A stretch of 64,000 bases of DNA from Streptococcus devriesei DSM 19639 (GTDB lineage Bacteria; Bacillota; Bacilli; Lactobacillales; Streptococcaceae). The position numbers were made by a program, and so were the translations under genes. Under the pieces are notes generated by a model. It worked only from the letters and a program-made list of their open reading frames with translations, ran no database searches and had not been told where the DNA came from. Location: assembly GCF_000423725.1 (NCBI RefSeq), contig NZ_KE384084.1, forward strand, positions 570,222-634,221, given 5' to 3'. Below, one piece after another: positions 37,960 through 47,807 of the stretch; position 1 is the first letter of the stretch; every line of letters starts with the position of its first letter.

Positions 37960-38943
37960 ATGGCTAAAAAACGAAAAAGCAAAAAACATCCTGCAGTGAA
38001 ACGCCGGCGCAGTCGGCAGCAAAAAAAGAAAAAGCAGATTAAATACCTTATCCTTGCAAGCACTTTACTTGTTTTTCTGGGACTTGGTCTTTTTCTTTAC
38101 CAGCATCGCTTTCATGTCTCTGCCTCTTATGAAGTCAAGCAGACAGCCATTGTTGCAGCCGACTCTTCGCCGGCTCTCTATCCTTATTTATTCGATCTGG
38201 GTGCTGACAAATTGGAGCAAAGTGCTACCGTACAGGTGGAAGGCTATTTTCTGACAAACTTCAAAGGCAGGCAGGTCACTCTGGCTAAGATAAAATTAAA
38301 GGGACGCAGCTACTACCTTGATGCTAAAAACCTTTACATTCAGCAGACCAATGCTATCAATCAATACATCACCAGTTTAAATTACCCTCATGCCGAAGTC
38401 ACCAAAGATATCTACTCACAGTTTGCTAAGAAGACTTATTTTGGCGCATCCGGCCGGCCAAAGGGCATTATTATCCACGATACCGGCAATGACAGCTCAT
38501 CTATTCAGAGTGAGGTTTCTTACATGGAAGAAAATTACAAATCAGCCGGTGTTTTTGTTCACAGTTTTATTGACAAAGACAGTATTTTTCAGATTGCCGA
38601 TGATCGCTATATGGCTCAGGGTGCCGGTCCTAAAGGCAACCCTTATTACCTGCAGTTTGAAATGATTCGCGAGCACAGCCAAGATGATTTCGCCAGACAG
38701 CTGGCTAATGCGGCTTATTATACAGCCCTTATGTTGAAGAAATATCACTTGCCGGTGACGCTGGGACAAAAGGATGCATCAGGAAGTGTCTGGACACACC
38801 AGATGATATCCAGCTATCTAGGCGGGACAGACCACCAAGATCCAGATGTCTATTGGAATACGGCAGCGGCAGAATTTTTTGACAGCGATTACTCCGTAAA
38901 AAACTTTTTAGATTTGATTCAAGCCTACTATAATCAGCTTTAA
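37960..38943 (+). CDS. N-acetylmuramoyl-L-alanine amidase (Amidase_2)
   Basis: The product has 327 residues. A very basic N-terminus is followed by one membrane segment (about 28-48). A linker and SH3-like region lead to the amidase domain, with zinc ligands in IIIHDTGN, VFVHSF and the WTHQ...DPDVYW region. It cuts the bond between MurNAc and the stem peptide. The start at 37960 (MAKKRKSKKH) is chosen over 37891. Mutans-group relatives are annotated as autolysins. Confidence 0.87.
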   Translation: MAKKRKSKKHPAVKRRRSRQQKKKKQIKYLILASTLLVFLGLGLFLYQHRFHVSASYEVKQTAIVAADSSPALYPYLFDLGADKLEQSATVQVEGYFLTNFKGRQVTLAKIKLKGRSYYLDAKNLYIQQTNAINQYITSLNYPHAEVTKDIYSQFAKKTYFGASGRPKGIIIHDTGNDSSSIQSEVSYMEENYKSAGVFVHSFIDKDSIFQIADDRYMAQGAGPKGNPYYLQFEMIREHSQDDFARQLANAAYYTALMLKKYHLPVTLGQKDASGSVWTHQMISSYLGGTDHQDPDVYWNTAAAEFFDSDYSVKNFLDLIQAYYNQL

Positions 38944-38986
38944 AATGATATAATGGGAAAGTATATTATTTATTTTGGAGGAAATC

Positions 38987-39829
38987 ATGATTTCTTGGAT
39001 AGCAAGATTAATCAAAGGGGTTATCATTGCCTTAGGCTTTATTCTGCCCGGTGTATCCGGCGGAGTATTGGCATCTATTTTAGGACTGTATGAACGTATT
39101 ATTTCATTTCTGGCACACTTATCAAAAGATTTTGTCAAAAATGTTCTCTTCTTCATTCCTGTAGGAATCGGCGGTATTCTGGGAATAGCTCTTTTTTCTG
39201 CACCTTTAGAATACCTGCTGGAAAATTACCAAGTCCCTGTTCTTTGGGCCTTTACGGGGACCATTGTCGGTACTCTGCCAACTCTGTTCGCTGAATCCAC
39301 GCAAAAGTCTAAACGTGACAGAACAGATTGGGCATGGCTTCTGGGAACGTTTTTGATTTCCGGTCTCCTGCTCTACTTCTTAAATGACTTAGTCGGTACC
39401 ATTCCAGCCAATTTTGCAAGCTTTATCCTTGCCGGTGTTCTTATCGCCCTTGGGGTTCTGGTGCCGGGACTCAGCCCGTCCAATCTTCTTTTAATCATGG
39501 GACTGTACTCACCCATGCTGACCGGCTTTAAAAATCTTGATTTGCCGGGCGTTTTCCTACCGATTGCTATCGGCGGTATGGCAGCTGTCCTGCTCTTTTC
39601 AAAAGCTATGGATTACGCCTTAAATCACTACCATTCCCGCGTTTATCACTTTATCCTAGGACTTGTCATTTCAAGCACACTTTTGATTATCATCCCAAAT
39701 CCAAGAAATACTGAGAGTATCTCTTATGCAGGCAGCAGCTGGCTGACCTTCTTAGGAGCTGCTTTGTGCTTTGCTGCCGGTATTGCTTTGGGTCTTTGGA
39801 TGAGCAAACTTGAGGAAAAATACAAATGA
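38987..39829 (+). CDS. DUF368 family protein (PopT-type undecaprenyl phosphate translocase)
   Basis: The product has 280 residues and about eight membrane segments. The family motif FILPGVSGG is at the N-terminus and VPGLSPSNLL in the second half. DUF368 proteins (PopT) were recently shown to recycle undecaprenyl phosphate across the membrane in other bacteria. The ATG at 38987 has a GGAGG site. Its stop overlaps the ATG of the next gene (ATGA). Confidence 0.88.
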   Translation: MISWIARLIKGVIIALGFILPGVSGGVLASILGLYERIISFLAHLSKDFVKNVLFFIPVGIGGILGIALFSAPLEYLLENYQVPVLWAFTGTIVGTLPTLFAESTQKSKRDRTDWAWLLGTFLISGLLLYFLNDLVGTIPANFASFILAGVLIALGVLVPGLSPSNLLLIMGLYSPMLTGFKNLDLPGVFLPIAIGGMAAVLLFSKAMDYALNHYHSRVYHFILGLVISSTLLIIIPNPRNTESISYAGSSWLTFLGAALCFAAGIALGLWMSKLEEKYK

Positions 39830-40299
39830 GCAAGAAGCACAAGCTGAAAAAAACACTGGTTGATCAGATTTTGGATAAGGCTCAGATAGAGCATGACAGT
39901 TTAGCACTCAATGCCTTGAAAGGCAATTTGCCGGAGGACATCAAAAAAGAAGATATTTTTAAAACGCTGGCTCTGACAGGTGACAAGACAGGAACTATTA
40001 TTGGAATCATCCCTATCACAGAACACCTGTCCGAAAAAAAGCTGGCTAAAATATCTGGCAATAAAAAAGTCAGCATGATTCCGCAAAAAGAATTGCAAAA
40101 AACAACCGGCTACGTTCACGGTGCTAATAACCCTGTCGGCATCAGGCAAAAGCATCACTTTCCTATCTATATTGACCGCATCGCCCTTGAAAAAGGAAAA
40201 ATGATTGTATCAGCCGGTGAAATCGGCCGGTCTATTCGTATTGACAGTCAGGTTCTGGCTAAATTTGTCAATGCTGAATTTGCTGATATTAAGGAGTAA
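39826..40299 (+). CDS. YbaK/EbsC family aminoacyl-tRNA deacylase
   Basis: The product is a 157-residue YbaK/ProX-like domain. It carries the substrate-binding Lys-Lys region and the KELQKTTGYVHGANNPVG motif with the active Gly-X-X-Pro. It hydrolyses mis-charged Cys-tRNA(Pro) or a related aminoacyl-tRNA. It overlaps DUF368 by 4 bases, and the next gene starts 3 bases after its stop. Confidence 0.9.
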   Translation: MSKKHKLKKTLVDQILDKAQIEHDSLALNALKGNLPEDIKKEDIFKTLALTGDKTGTIIGIIPITEHLSEKKLAKISGNKKVSMIPQKELQKTTGYVHGANNPVGIRQKHHFPIYIDRIALEKGKMIVSAGEIGRSIRIDSQVLAKFVNAEFADIKE

Positions 40300-40301
40300 G
40301 C

Positions 40302-40664
40302 ATGCGTATACTTGGAAACATTATTTGGTTCTTTTGTTCCGGACTTTGGGCTGCTGTTGCCTGGTATGCTGTGGGGTTATTGCTCTGTGTCACTATTATT
40401 GGTATTCCTTTTGGATTGCAGTGCTTTAAAATCGGTTCTTTCGGCCTTTTTCCCTTTGGCAAGACGATCATTTTTTCAGATCGTTTTTCCAGTCTCTTAG
40501 GGAATGTCATCTGGATTTTACTGGTCGGCTGGGAACTTGCTCTGCTGCATCTGGCCAGTGCTGCTGTGCTTTGCCTGACCATTATCGGAATTCCCTTTGC
40601 CCTGCAATCGGTCAAGATGGCCGGTATCAGTCTCTTTCCTTTTGGTGTTGAAATTATTGATTAG
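40302..40664 (+). CDS. YccF domain inner-membrane protein
   Basis: The product has 120 residues. Two copies of the YccF membrane-helix repeat are present (TIIGIPFGLQ.FKIG near 45 and TIIGIPFALQSVKMA near 95), with IIGIPF as the hallmark. The function is unknown. It lies in a short operon with ebsC and the phosphoglycerate-mutase-like gene, with an AAGGAG site. Confidence 0.85.
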   Translation: MRILGNIIWFFCSGLWAAVAWYAVGLLLCVTIIGIPFGLQCFKIGSFGLFPFGKTIIFSDRFSSLLGNVIWILLVGWELALLHLASAAVLCLTIIGIPFALQSVKMAGISLFPFGVEIID

Positions 40665-40683
40665 ATTTAGGAGTATAAGAATT

Positions 40684-41325
40684 GTGAAACTGTATTTTGT
40701 CAGACATGGAAAAACTGAGTGGAACTTAGAAGGACGCTTTCAGGGTGCCGGCGGAGACTCACCGCTTTTAACAAGTTCTATTAAGGAATTAGAGCTCCTG
40801 GGCCGCCATTTGAAAGATATCAAATTTGACAGAGTCTACTCCAGCGATCTCAAACGGGCTAAGCTGACCAGCCAGATTATCACCAAGGAAAACCTTTATC
40901 CGACAGAAATCAACTATACTAAAACCCTGCGGGAATGGAATCTGGGCCGGCTGGAAGGCCAAAAGATCAGCTTGGTCAGCTCTATCTATCCTAAACAAAT
41001 GAAGGCTTTCCGCCACAATCTGGCACAGTTCAACCATTCCATTTTTGACGCCGAGTCTGTTTATCGTGTGACCCACCGCGTCTCCAACTTTGTTAAATCG
41101 CTTAAAGATCTGCAGGCGCAAAATATTTTACTAGTGGGCCACGGCGCTACACTGACAGCGGCCATTCAGTCACTCTTGGGCAGTGAGCCTGCTCAGTTTC
41201 GCCGCGACGGCGGCCTGGATAATGCCAGTGTCACCGTTTTAGAAACAGCAGACTTCAAACATTTTGAGCTGATTACTTGGAACGATACGTCTTATAAAAA
41301 AGCAGTTTTAAAACAAAGCATTTGA
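40684..41325 (+). CDS. Histidine phosphatase family protein
   Basis: The product has 213 residues starting at GTG 40684 with a TTAGGAG site. VRHGKTEWN supplies the catalytic RHG at residues 7-9, and a later VGHGAT motif supplies the second His. It belongs to the phosphoglycerate mutase/GpmB-like family and most likely acts as a phosphatase. The longer in-frame reading from 40597 runs through the previous gene and is not used. Confidence 0.9.
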   Translation: MKLYFVRHGKTEWNLEGRFQGAGGDSPLLTSSIKELELLGRHLKDIKFDRVYSSDLKRAKLTSQIITKENLYPTEINYTKTLREWNLGRLEGQKISLVSSIYPKQMKAFRHNLAQFNHSIFDAESVYRVTHRVSNFVKSLKDLQAQNILLVGHGATLTAAIQSLLGSEPAQFRRDGGLDNASVTVLETADFKHFELITWNDTSYKKAVLKQSI

Positions 41326-41452
41326 TACCTTTTCAAAAAGAGGGAGTGGAAGTAACCCAAAAATTGAAAATTTTGGTTCTCATCAGGTCCTGATTTTAAG
41401 GCGGTGACCTGAAACAGTCCAGTGGTTTATTTCAGACCGAACAGCTTAAAAT

Positions 41453-41508
41453 AAGAGAGTGGGCAGAAATCAATCATTCAAAAATTGATTTCTGCCCACT
41501 CTCTTTTT
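41453..41508. terminator. Strong intrinsic terminator (20-bp stem)
   Basis: AGAGAGTGGGCAGAAATCAA pairs with its inverted copy and is followed by TTTTT. It stands between two convergent genes and probably ends transcription in both directions. Confidence 0.85.
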
Positions 41509-41560
41509 AGTTTTATCAAACTGTATTTCATACTAAGCAGACTGCATGCTTCAGCAGCCT

Positions 41561-42463
41561 CTACTTAGCATATTTCAGACGCAGCACCTTTTCTTGGTTC
41601 TTATCCAGTCTAAGCAGAATAACAACCTTGTCAATACTGATATTGCTTTCTAATAGTCGTTCGGCAGCCATCATAAGACCGTTATTAATTCCCAGCTGTA
41701 AGACAGGATTACTGCGGTCATTTGTATCAAAAATAAATTTGTGGCTGGGCAGGTCAAACAAAACTTTTACCGCTCCATAGAGCTGCTCAAAGGAATCGAT
41801 CTGCAAATCAAAAACAGGCTTTGTCCCGGCCTTTAAGCGGCGGCCCCGGTGATTAAACCACATAGAATGCCAGCCGCTGTTATGAGCACCAATGATATCA
41901 TTATCATAAGAGTCGCCCACATACAGAGTCGTATCAGGATTCATATCAAACTGCTCAGCAGCCAAATTAAAGATTTCTTTCTGCGGTTTTTGAAAGCCTG
42001 TGGCCTGACTGACCAACACCCGTTTAGGGGCGACATAATCATATAATCCTAACTTTTTCACTTTTTTCAGCTGATGTTCCGTCGGACCGTTGGTGATAAC
42101 ACCCATGGGAATATTTTTTTCTTTCAGAAAATCCAGTGTCAGACGCATTTCATCCAGCATGGTAATCTGATCCAGTTCCTGTTCATAAACTTCCTGAAAA
42201 TGATTTCCCTCATCTTCGCTGATCTGCCGGTAGCCAAACTCTAAGAGGGTCTGCTCACAGCGCCAGAAACGGAAATATTCCGTGGTCCATTCCCCGGCCA
42301 TTACCCGCGGAAAACCGGTGTCGGAATAATGGCGAAAACGAATATAAGCCTGATTGATCTGAGTCATATCAAAATCAGGAAAACATTTTTCCACAGCAAT
42401 TCGGTAGGGGGCCTGCTGATCATAAATAGTGTCATCAACATCAAAAACAATAGCACTAATCAT
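41561..42463 (-). CDS. HAD-family hydrolase
   Basis: The product has 300 residues. It has the HAD motif DVDDTIYD at the N-terminus, a middle NGPT motif, and VGDSYDNDIIGA near 180. The extra C-terminal 70 residues are not a standard HAD part. The substrate is unknown. It lies just before the hypothetical membrane protein on the minus strand. Confidence 0.88.
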   Translation of the reverse strand: MISAIVFDVDDTIYDQQAPYRIAVEKCFPDFDMTQINQAYIRFRHYSDTGFPRVMAGEWTTEYFRFWRCEQTLLEFGYRQISEDEGNHFQEVYEQELDQITMLDEMRLTLDFLKEKNIPMGVITNGPTEHQLKKVKKLGLYDYVAPKRVLVSQATGFQKPQKEIFNLAAEQFDMNPDTTLYVGDSYDNDIIGAHNSGWHSMWFNHRGRRLKAGTKPVFDLQIDSFEQLYGAVKVLFDLPSHKFIFDTNDRSNPVLQLGINNGLMMAAERLLESNISIDKVVILLRLDKNQEKVLRLKYAK

Positions 42464-42636
42464 AAGTCATTCTTTCTAAATCTTAATTCTAAAAAATTAT
42501 ACTATTTTTCCAGTGTTTTTTCAAAATCTTTGTCAGCTATTCCTTCATTTTGCACTCAGCCATCCTCTGGCAGAGCTTCAGCTGAAATAAGGAGAAAAAC
42601 CGGCAGGCTTTCTTCTGTCTAAAAATTCCGGACACT

Positions 42637-42674
42637 TAAAAAGGCCTAGTTCAGCTGTTTGCAGAACTAGGCCC
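42637..42674 (-). terminator. Intrinsic terminator after hypothetical membrane protein
   Basis: On the minus strand GGCCTAGTTC pairs with GAACTAGGCC and is followed by TTTTTAAG. Confidence 0.8.
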
Positions 42675-42733
42675 CTTTAATGATTTATTTCACAGTCAGA
42701 ATAATGCAAAATAAATCTCTCTTTTCATGATTG

Positions 42734-43216
42734 CTAATCAATTTGTTCAAAGCGCATCTTTTGCTTTACTTGCCCTTGGCCGGCTTCGGAAATCTGATAA
42801 GTAAAACTGCCTGAAGTGAAGTGCTTGCCAAAAGCTAATACGCTGTTATACTGCCACTGAGACAGCTTGTTATCTTCGACTTTTCCTAAAGTCACTCTAT
42901 TGCCGTTTGCCTTATATTTCCAAGATGCACTTGTACTTTGATCCTTATAAACTTTTTCAAACTGCCTGTCGCTCTGGGCAGCTTTTAAAGCAGCTGCCTT
43001 ATTTCGGGTAACAATGGCTTTATCACTAGTGCCGGAAAAAGCAACATACATTACACGGTCATTTTTCTCTCCTTTAAGGACACTTGAATATTTATAGGCA
43101 TGCCCCGGAATCATTTTCGCTACATGATGGCTGGCATAGTAATAAAATCCGCCGCCGATAACGATAAGACCAAGAAGAGCTGCAGCAATAATAGTTATGA
43201 GCTTGCGTTTAGTCAT
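42734..43216 (-). CDS. Hypothetical membrane-anchored extracellular protein
   Basis: The product has 160 residues. An N-terminal membrane segment (about 5-25) follows basic residues, and the rest is likely outside the cell. It has no recognised domain. It starts 12 bases after the stop of the LysM gene, with a GAGGGA site at its ATG (43216), so the two are probably co-expressed and act at the cell surface. Confidence 0.7.
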   Translation of the reverse strand: MTKRKLITIIAAALLGLIVIGGGFYYYASHHVAKMIPGHAYKYSSVLKGEKNDRVMYVAFSGTSDKAIVTRNKAAALKAAQSDRQFEKVYKDQSTSASWKYKANGNRVTLGKVEDNKLSQWQYNSVLAFGKHFTSGSFTYQISEAGQGQVKQKMRFEQID

Positions 43217-43227
43217 TATTTCCCTCA

Positions 43228-44463
43228 CTATTCTAGATTATCATAGGACTCGTCAGCCGCTTCTGTTACAGCCTCTGTTGTGTCTTCTTCCTCATAAGGC
43301 TCTGCTGCTGTTGTATAGTCATCCGTATCATTATTATACGGAGTATCCGCAGCATCGCTGTTATCGTTGCTATTACTATCCGCCGTGCCACTGCTTCTAT
43401 CAGTATCTGCATTCGGAACATCACTTTCATCATCGCTGGAAGTGTCGCTTGGCTCTGTTTCCTCAGGCTTATTATAAAGACTTAGATTGAAGCTGAGCTC
43501 CGTTTTACTTTCCGCCGAAACATCCAGCTGGACCGCCTGAGCATCCGTCAAGTCTTGCAGATGGCCGTCAGTCTTTAATTGTTCGTAAATAGCTTTGGCA
43601 GCTTCTTTAGCCGCTTTTTGCGTTTGAGCAGTGCTGTTTACCTCAATGATTTGAGCCTGTTGGTATAAGCTTTCTTTTTCCAAATCTTCGACTTGAGCAT
43701 CAGCTGATTTTTCCTCATCATGGGAGATAAAGCTGATTTTTTCGGACGATTCTTCCATCATAAGTTTATTCATTTCGTCTTGAACAGTATCCTGATAAAC
43801 TTCAGTCTCTAATGTTTTTTCTTTAGCTTTTGGCTTGGTCTTCTTTTTAGTATCAGTACTTGATTGATCGGTGTCATCTTCATTTGAAGAACGATCTGTA
43901 CTCTCTTTAGTCATTTTATCAGAAGATGATGAACTGTCGTCTTGATCATCAATAGCAGGATAATTGTGCTCAATATGATTATCTTCATAATAAGAGGTGT
44001 TGTTAACAATAATCACAGTATCATTATCGCTGTAGAAATTAATATTGATTGAGGTATGGGCACAATAGCGTCCGCTTCCTTTATAGGTATAAGATGCAGG
44101 CACCTTGCCATCGCGGTTCAGAATAAGTACGTCCCCTGCATAAATCAAGTCTACATTGGCAATGTTATTGTCATAGGCGAGCTTTTGGATAGAGATACCA
44201 GTTGCCTGCGAAATCCCCCAAAGGGTATCACCCCACTGAATAATGTAACGTTCACCGTTTAAATGATTCAAATTAATATTTTGAGATGATATGTTGCTGC
44301 TGATCTGGTCCGGAGTGCTGGCAACCCAATTGGTAATATCAGCACGCTGAGCATTGGTTTGATCAGCATAAAAATCATTTGCTGCTACTTTTGCTTGCAC
44401 AAGCATCGGCAAGACAAGAGCACCCAGCATCATAGCACTGCTAAAAAGCTGTTTCTTTTTCAT
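43228..44463 (-). CDS. LysM-domain secreted protein with acidic Ser/Asp/Thr-rich tail
   Basis: The product has 411 residues. A signal peptide (about 1-28) is followed by one LysM domain (about 72-115, with QWGDTLWGISQATG) that binds peptidoglycan. A long low-complexity region rich in Ser, Asp, Glu and Lys follows. The middle has a predicted coiled segment. It is a surface protein, possibly an adhesin or wall organiser. The promoter is a textbook sigma-A type with a possible VicR box. The Glu/Asp-rich tail is an odd feature. Confidence 0.85.
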   Translation of the reverse strand: MKKKQLFSSAMMLGALVLPMLVQAKVAANDFYADQTNAQRADITNWVASTPDQISSNISSQNINLNHLNGERYIIQWGDTLWGISQATGISIQKLAYDNNIANVDLIYAGDVLILNRDGKVPASYTYKGSGRYCAHTSININFYSDNDTVIIVNNTSYYEDNHIEHNYPAIDDQDDSSSSSDKMTKESTDRSSNEDDTDQSSTDTKKKTKPKAKEKTLETEVYQDTVQDEMNKLMMEESSEKISFISHDEEKSADAQVEDLEKESLYQQAQIIEVNSTAQTQKAAKEAAKAIYEQLKTDGHLQDLTDAQAVQLDVSAESKTELSFNLSLYNKPEETEPSDTSSDDESDVPNADTDRSSGTADSNSNDNSDAADTPYNNDTDDYTTAAEPYEEEDTTEAVTEAADESYDNLE

Positions 44464-44539
44464 TGGTCATCCTCCCAGAAATCCGCCATTAACCATTGAT
44501 GATGGTTAAATCAAAAAATTAACATTAGTTTGCAAAAAT

Positions 44540-44556
44540 ATTACTATTTCTTTACA
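44540..44556 (-). promoter_or_regulatory. Possible VicR/WalR box
   Basis: On the minus strand TGTAAA-N5-AGTAAT follows the -10. The second half-site has one mismatch to the TGTWAH-N5-TGTWAH consensus. Confidence 0.4.
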
Positions 44557-44559
44557 TCT

Positions 44560-44589
44560 ATTATATTCTTTCTGCTGCCTTGCTGTCAA
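44560..44589 (-). promoter_or_regulatory. Promoter of LysM gene
   Basis: On the minus strand TTGACA (44589-44584), 18 bases, TATAAT (44565-44560). This is close to consensus. Confidence 0.8.
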
Positions 44590-44689
44590 CTGATTTTAAA
44601 ATTTTTCACAAGCAAATCGATTCTTTAACCCTCTTTCTCTCCAGCAAAGCATTTTCGCAGATTTTCCTATATCACATGTCCTTATTTTA

Positions 44690-44698
44690 TGGTAAAAT
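44690..44698 (+). promoter_or_regulatory. Extended -10 of lysS
   Basis: TGG-TAAAAT, 27 bases before the lysS ATG. Confidence 0.6.
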
Positions 44699-44704
44699 AA
44701 ATAG

Positions 44705-46216
<1,512 letters not shown>

Positions 46217-46261
46217 TTGGCTCTAAAAGCGTTGTTTTTGCGGGATTTCTGAATAGAAAAC

Positions 46262-46286
46262 TTACCAACTTACCAAAAATTTACCA
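46262..46286 (+). other. TTACCA repeats (possible integrase arm sites)
   Basis: TTACCA occurs at 46262-46267, 46270-46275 and 46281-46286, close to attL. Short direct repeats here resemble arm-type integrase-binding sites of Tn916-like elements. Confidence 0.45.
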
Positions 46287-46324
46287 GAAATTCTTTACAG
46301 GGTTGCAAAACTGTATAAAGACTT

Positions 46325-46352
46325 ACACTTCTCTTGGACTTTTCCAAGGGAA
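46325..46352 (+). terminator. Terminator past lysS
   Basis: ACTTCTCTTGGA pairs with TCCAAGGGAAGT and is followed by TTTTT. It ends lysS transcription inside the island edge. Confidence 0.7.
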
Positions 46353-46374
46353 GTTTTTTGCTTTTGAGACAAGA

Positions 46375-46405
46375 AAACTGACAGCAGATTTTCTACTGTC
46401 AGTTT
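46375..46405. terminator. Bidirectional hairpin terminator
   Basis: AAACTGACAG and CTGTCAGTTT form a 10-bp stem past the small remnant on the minus strand. Confidence 0.6.
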
Positions 46406-46410
46406 GTGAT

Positions 46411-46600
46411 TTAGTTAGACATTTCTTTAAATGCGTCCAGGTGTCGTGACAAAACAAAACCTGCAATTTCATCAATACTATCTTGATTAGCACTAACAAC
46501 CTCTTCTTGTCTTTTTGAGACTACTAAATTCTTTTTTGATTTTACATCTATTTTCTTCCTCTTTAATAACCAACTTTCCGAAAAAGAGACATTCCTGACA
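46411..46600 (-). pseudogene. Remnant of a small ICE-type gene
   Basis: The minus strand encodes about 60 residues ending LSRHLDAFKEMSN with no clear start codon or ribosome site. The sequence resembles small proteins found at the ends of streptococcal integrative elements. It is probably a 5'-truncated relic. Confidence 0.5.
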
Positions 46601-46620
46601 AATATGCAAACTTATCACCT

Positions 46621-47529
46621 TTATTGTGTTGCTATTCTACCAATGAAACAGAAATACAATAACTCTTTAAACTCTATTTGCTCAATAGTGTTAGACAAAT
46701 ATGTATCTAGATTTTTTGATTGATAATATTTCGAGGCATCTTCAAATGTTCTATATATACCACCCGAAGCCAATTTTACACGAGGATTTCGTATTTTTGT
46801 ACTAAGTAATCCGAATGCATTGTTGAATTTTCTTAATTCAAATGGTAGTTCGCCCTCACGAAAATCTTCATTATATTCTATTATTTCTTCCTCTGTAGGA
46901 TAATGCATTGCAGAAATTTCATCTTTATTGCTAATTAACCAACAATATGCTGATTCCCAACTCCTACTTTTTACTAAGGATAACAAATATTTATCTATCA
47001 ACATAACATTGTCAAAGCCTTTTATATCCAATAATTTTTGTAAAGTACGAAATCTTATCTCAGGTGGCAGTTGAGAGAACAGTGATAATACGTTCTTATC
47101 TGACTTTAAACTCAAATTATATTTCAAAAAATATTGAATAAATAGGAAAGAAAATAAATCCCAAATTAAATTTTCAGTTTCCAGAAATTCTTCCATACTA
47201 GCCGTCATGTGATTTTGTGTATGAGAATACTTATTACCAATTTCTCTAAGATTATTTACTGTAGCTTCAAAGTCTTCACGTAATATGTCATCTACAGAAT
47301 TAAGTCTTTCAGTCGTTTTATATCTTGGATTTTTAACTGAAGTAGTAATATCTCCTAATTCCATTTTTTCACTTTTACCCAAATTTAAAAATCTGCGAGT
47401 AATTAATTCAGTCAATTTACGCAGTAAGACAATCTTACTACTTATACTGATATTAGAATAATATATATCTGCAATTAAGTCTGAAATCAATACTTCATAA
47501 TCACTATTATCAAAGGGGGTTATTGCCAT
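46621..47529 (-). CDS. DUF4145-like protein of the defence operon
   Basis: The product has 302 residues with no confident family match. Residues about 90-105 contain LREIGNKYSHT, similar to the R-x-IGN-x-x-H signature of DUF4145 domains, which occur in restriction-modification proteins. It is rich in Ile, Lys and Asn and has no membrane segment. It lies downstream of the 34-residue peptide gene and a terminator hairpin, with a clear AGGAG site. It is probably a third part of the Type ISP/SIR2/HerA defence operon, as a sensor, effector or regulator. Confidence 0.7.
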   Translation of the reverse strand: MAITPFDNSDYEVLISDLIADIYYSNISISSKIVLLRKLTELITRRFLNLGKSEKMELGDITTSVKNPRYKTTERLNSVDDILREDFEATVNNLREIGNKYSHTQNHMTASMEEFLETENLIWDLFSFLFIQYFLKYNLSLKSDKNVLSLFSQLPPEIRFRTLQKLLDIKGFDNVMLIDKYLLSLVKSRSWESAYCWLISNKDEISAMHYPTEEEIIEYNEDFREGELPFELRKFNNAFGLLSTKIRNPRVKLASGGIYRTFEDASKYYQSKNLDTYLSNTIEQIEFKELLYFCFIGRIATQ

Positions 47530-47540
47530 ATTTTTACTCC

Positions 47541-47574
47541 TAAAAAAGCATACGAAACTACAGTTCCATATGCT
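47541..47574 (-). terminator. Terminator/attenuator between 34-aa peptide and 302-aa gene
   Basis: On the minus strand AGCATATGGAAC and GTTTCGTATGCT form a 12-bp stem with loop TGTA, then TTTTTT. It could reduce expression of the 302-residue gene. Confidence 0.75.
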
Positions 47575-47595
47575 TGACAGTTACTCACTAGAAAC

Positions 47596-47700
47596 CTAAT
47601 CATTTGCAAGTTGTGCAAGAGCGATTTCTTTATATGAAGTAACAACTTCCGATGCTAGTCCAATAAGGGCTAGAATAATTTTTGTCAAATCGACTTCCAT
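47596..47700 (-). CDS. 34-residue hydrophobic peptide in the defence operon
   Basis: A short open reading frame of 34 codons from ATG 47700 to TAG, with a very strong AAGGAGG site. The sequence begins MEVDLTKIILALIGLASEVV, is hydrophobic and helical, and ends in acidic residues. It is not a shadow of a longer gene. It may be a small membrane peptide, toxin or regulator. It sits between herA and the 302-residue gene. Confidence 0.6.
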   Translation of the reverse strand: MEVDLTKIILALIGLASEVVTSYKEIALAQLAND

Positions 47701-47807
47701 TATTTCTTCCTCCTTCTAGACACTTCCTGTGCCAAAAACCGAGGACTAACATCAATATAATTTTATATTTGAAAAAGTACTTTGTCAACTCATTTTTATG
47801 TCAAACT

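Noticed and set aside
43228-44463. Ser/Asp-rich region of the LysM protein considered as a repeat array
   Set aside because: The composition is biased but no regular repeat unit is seen.
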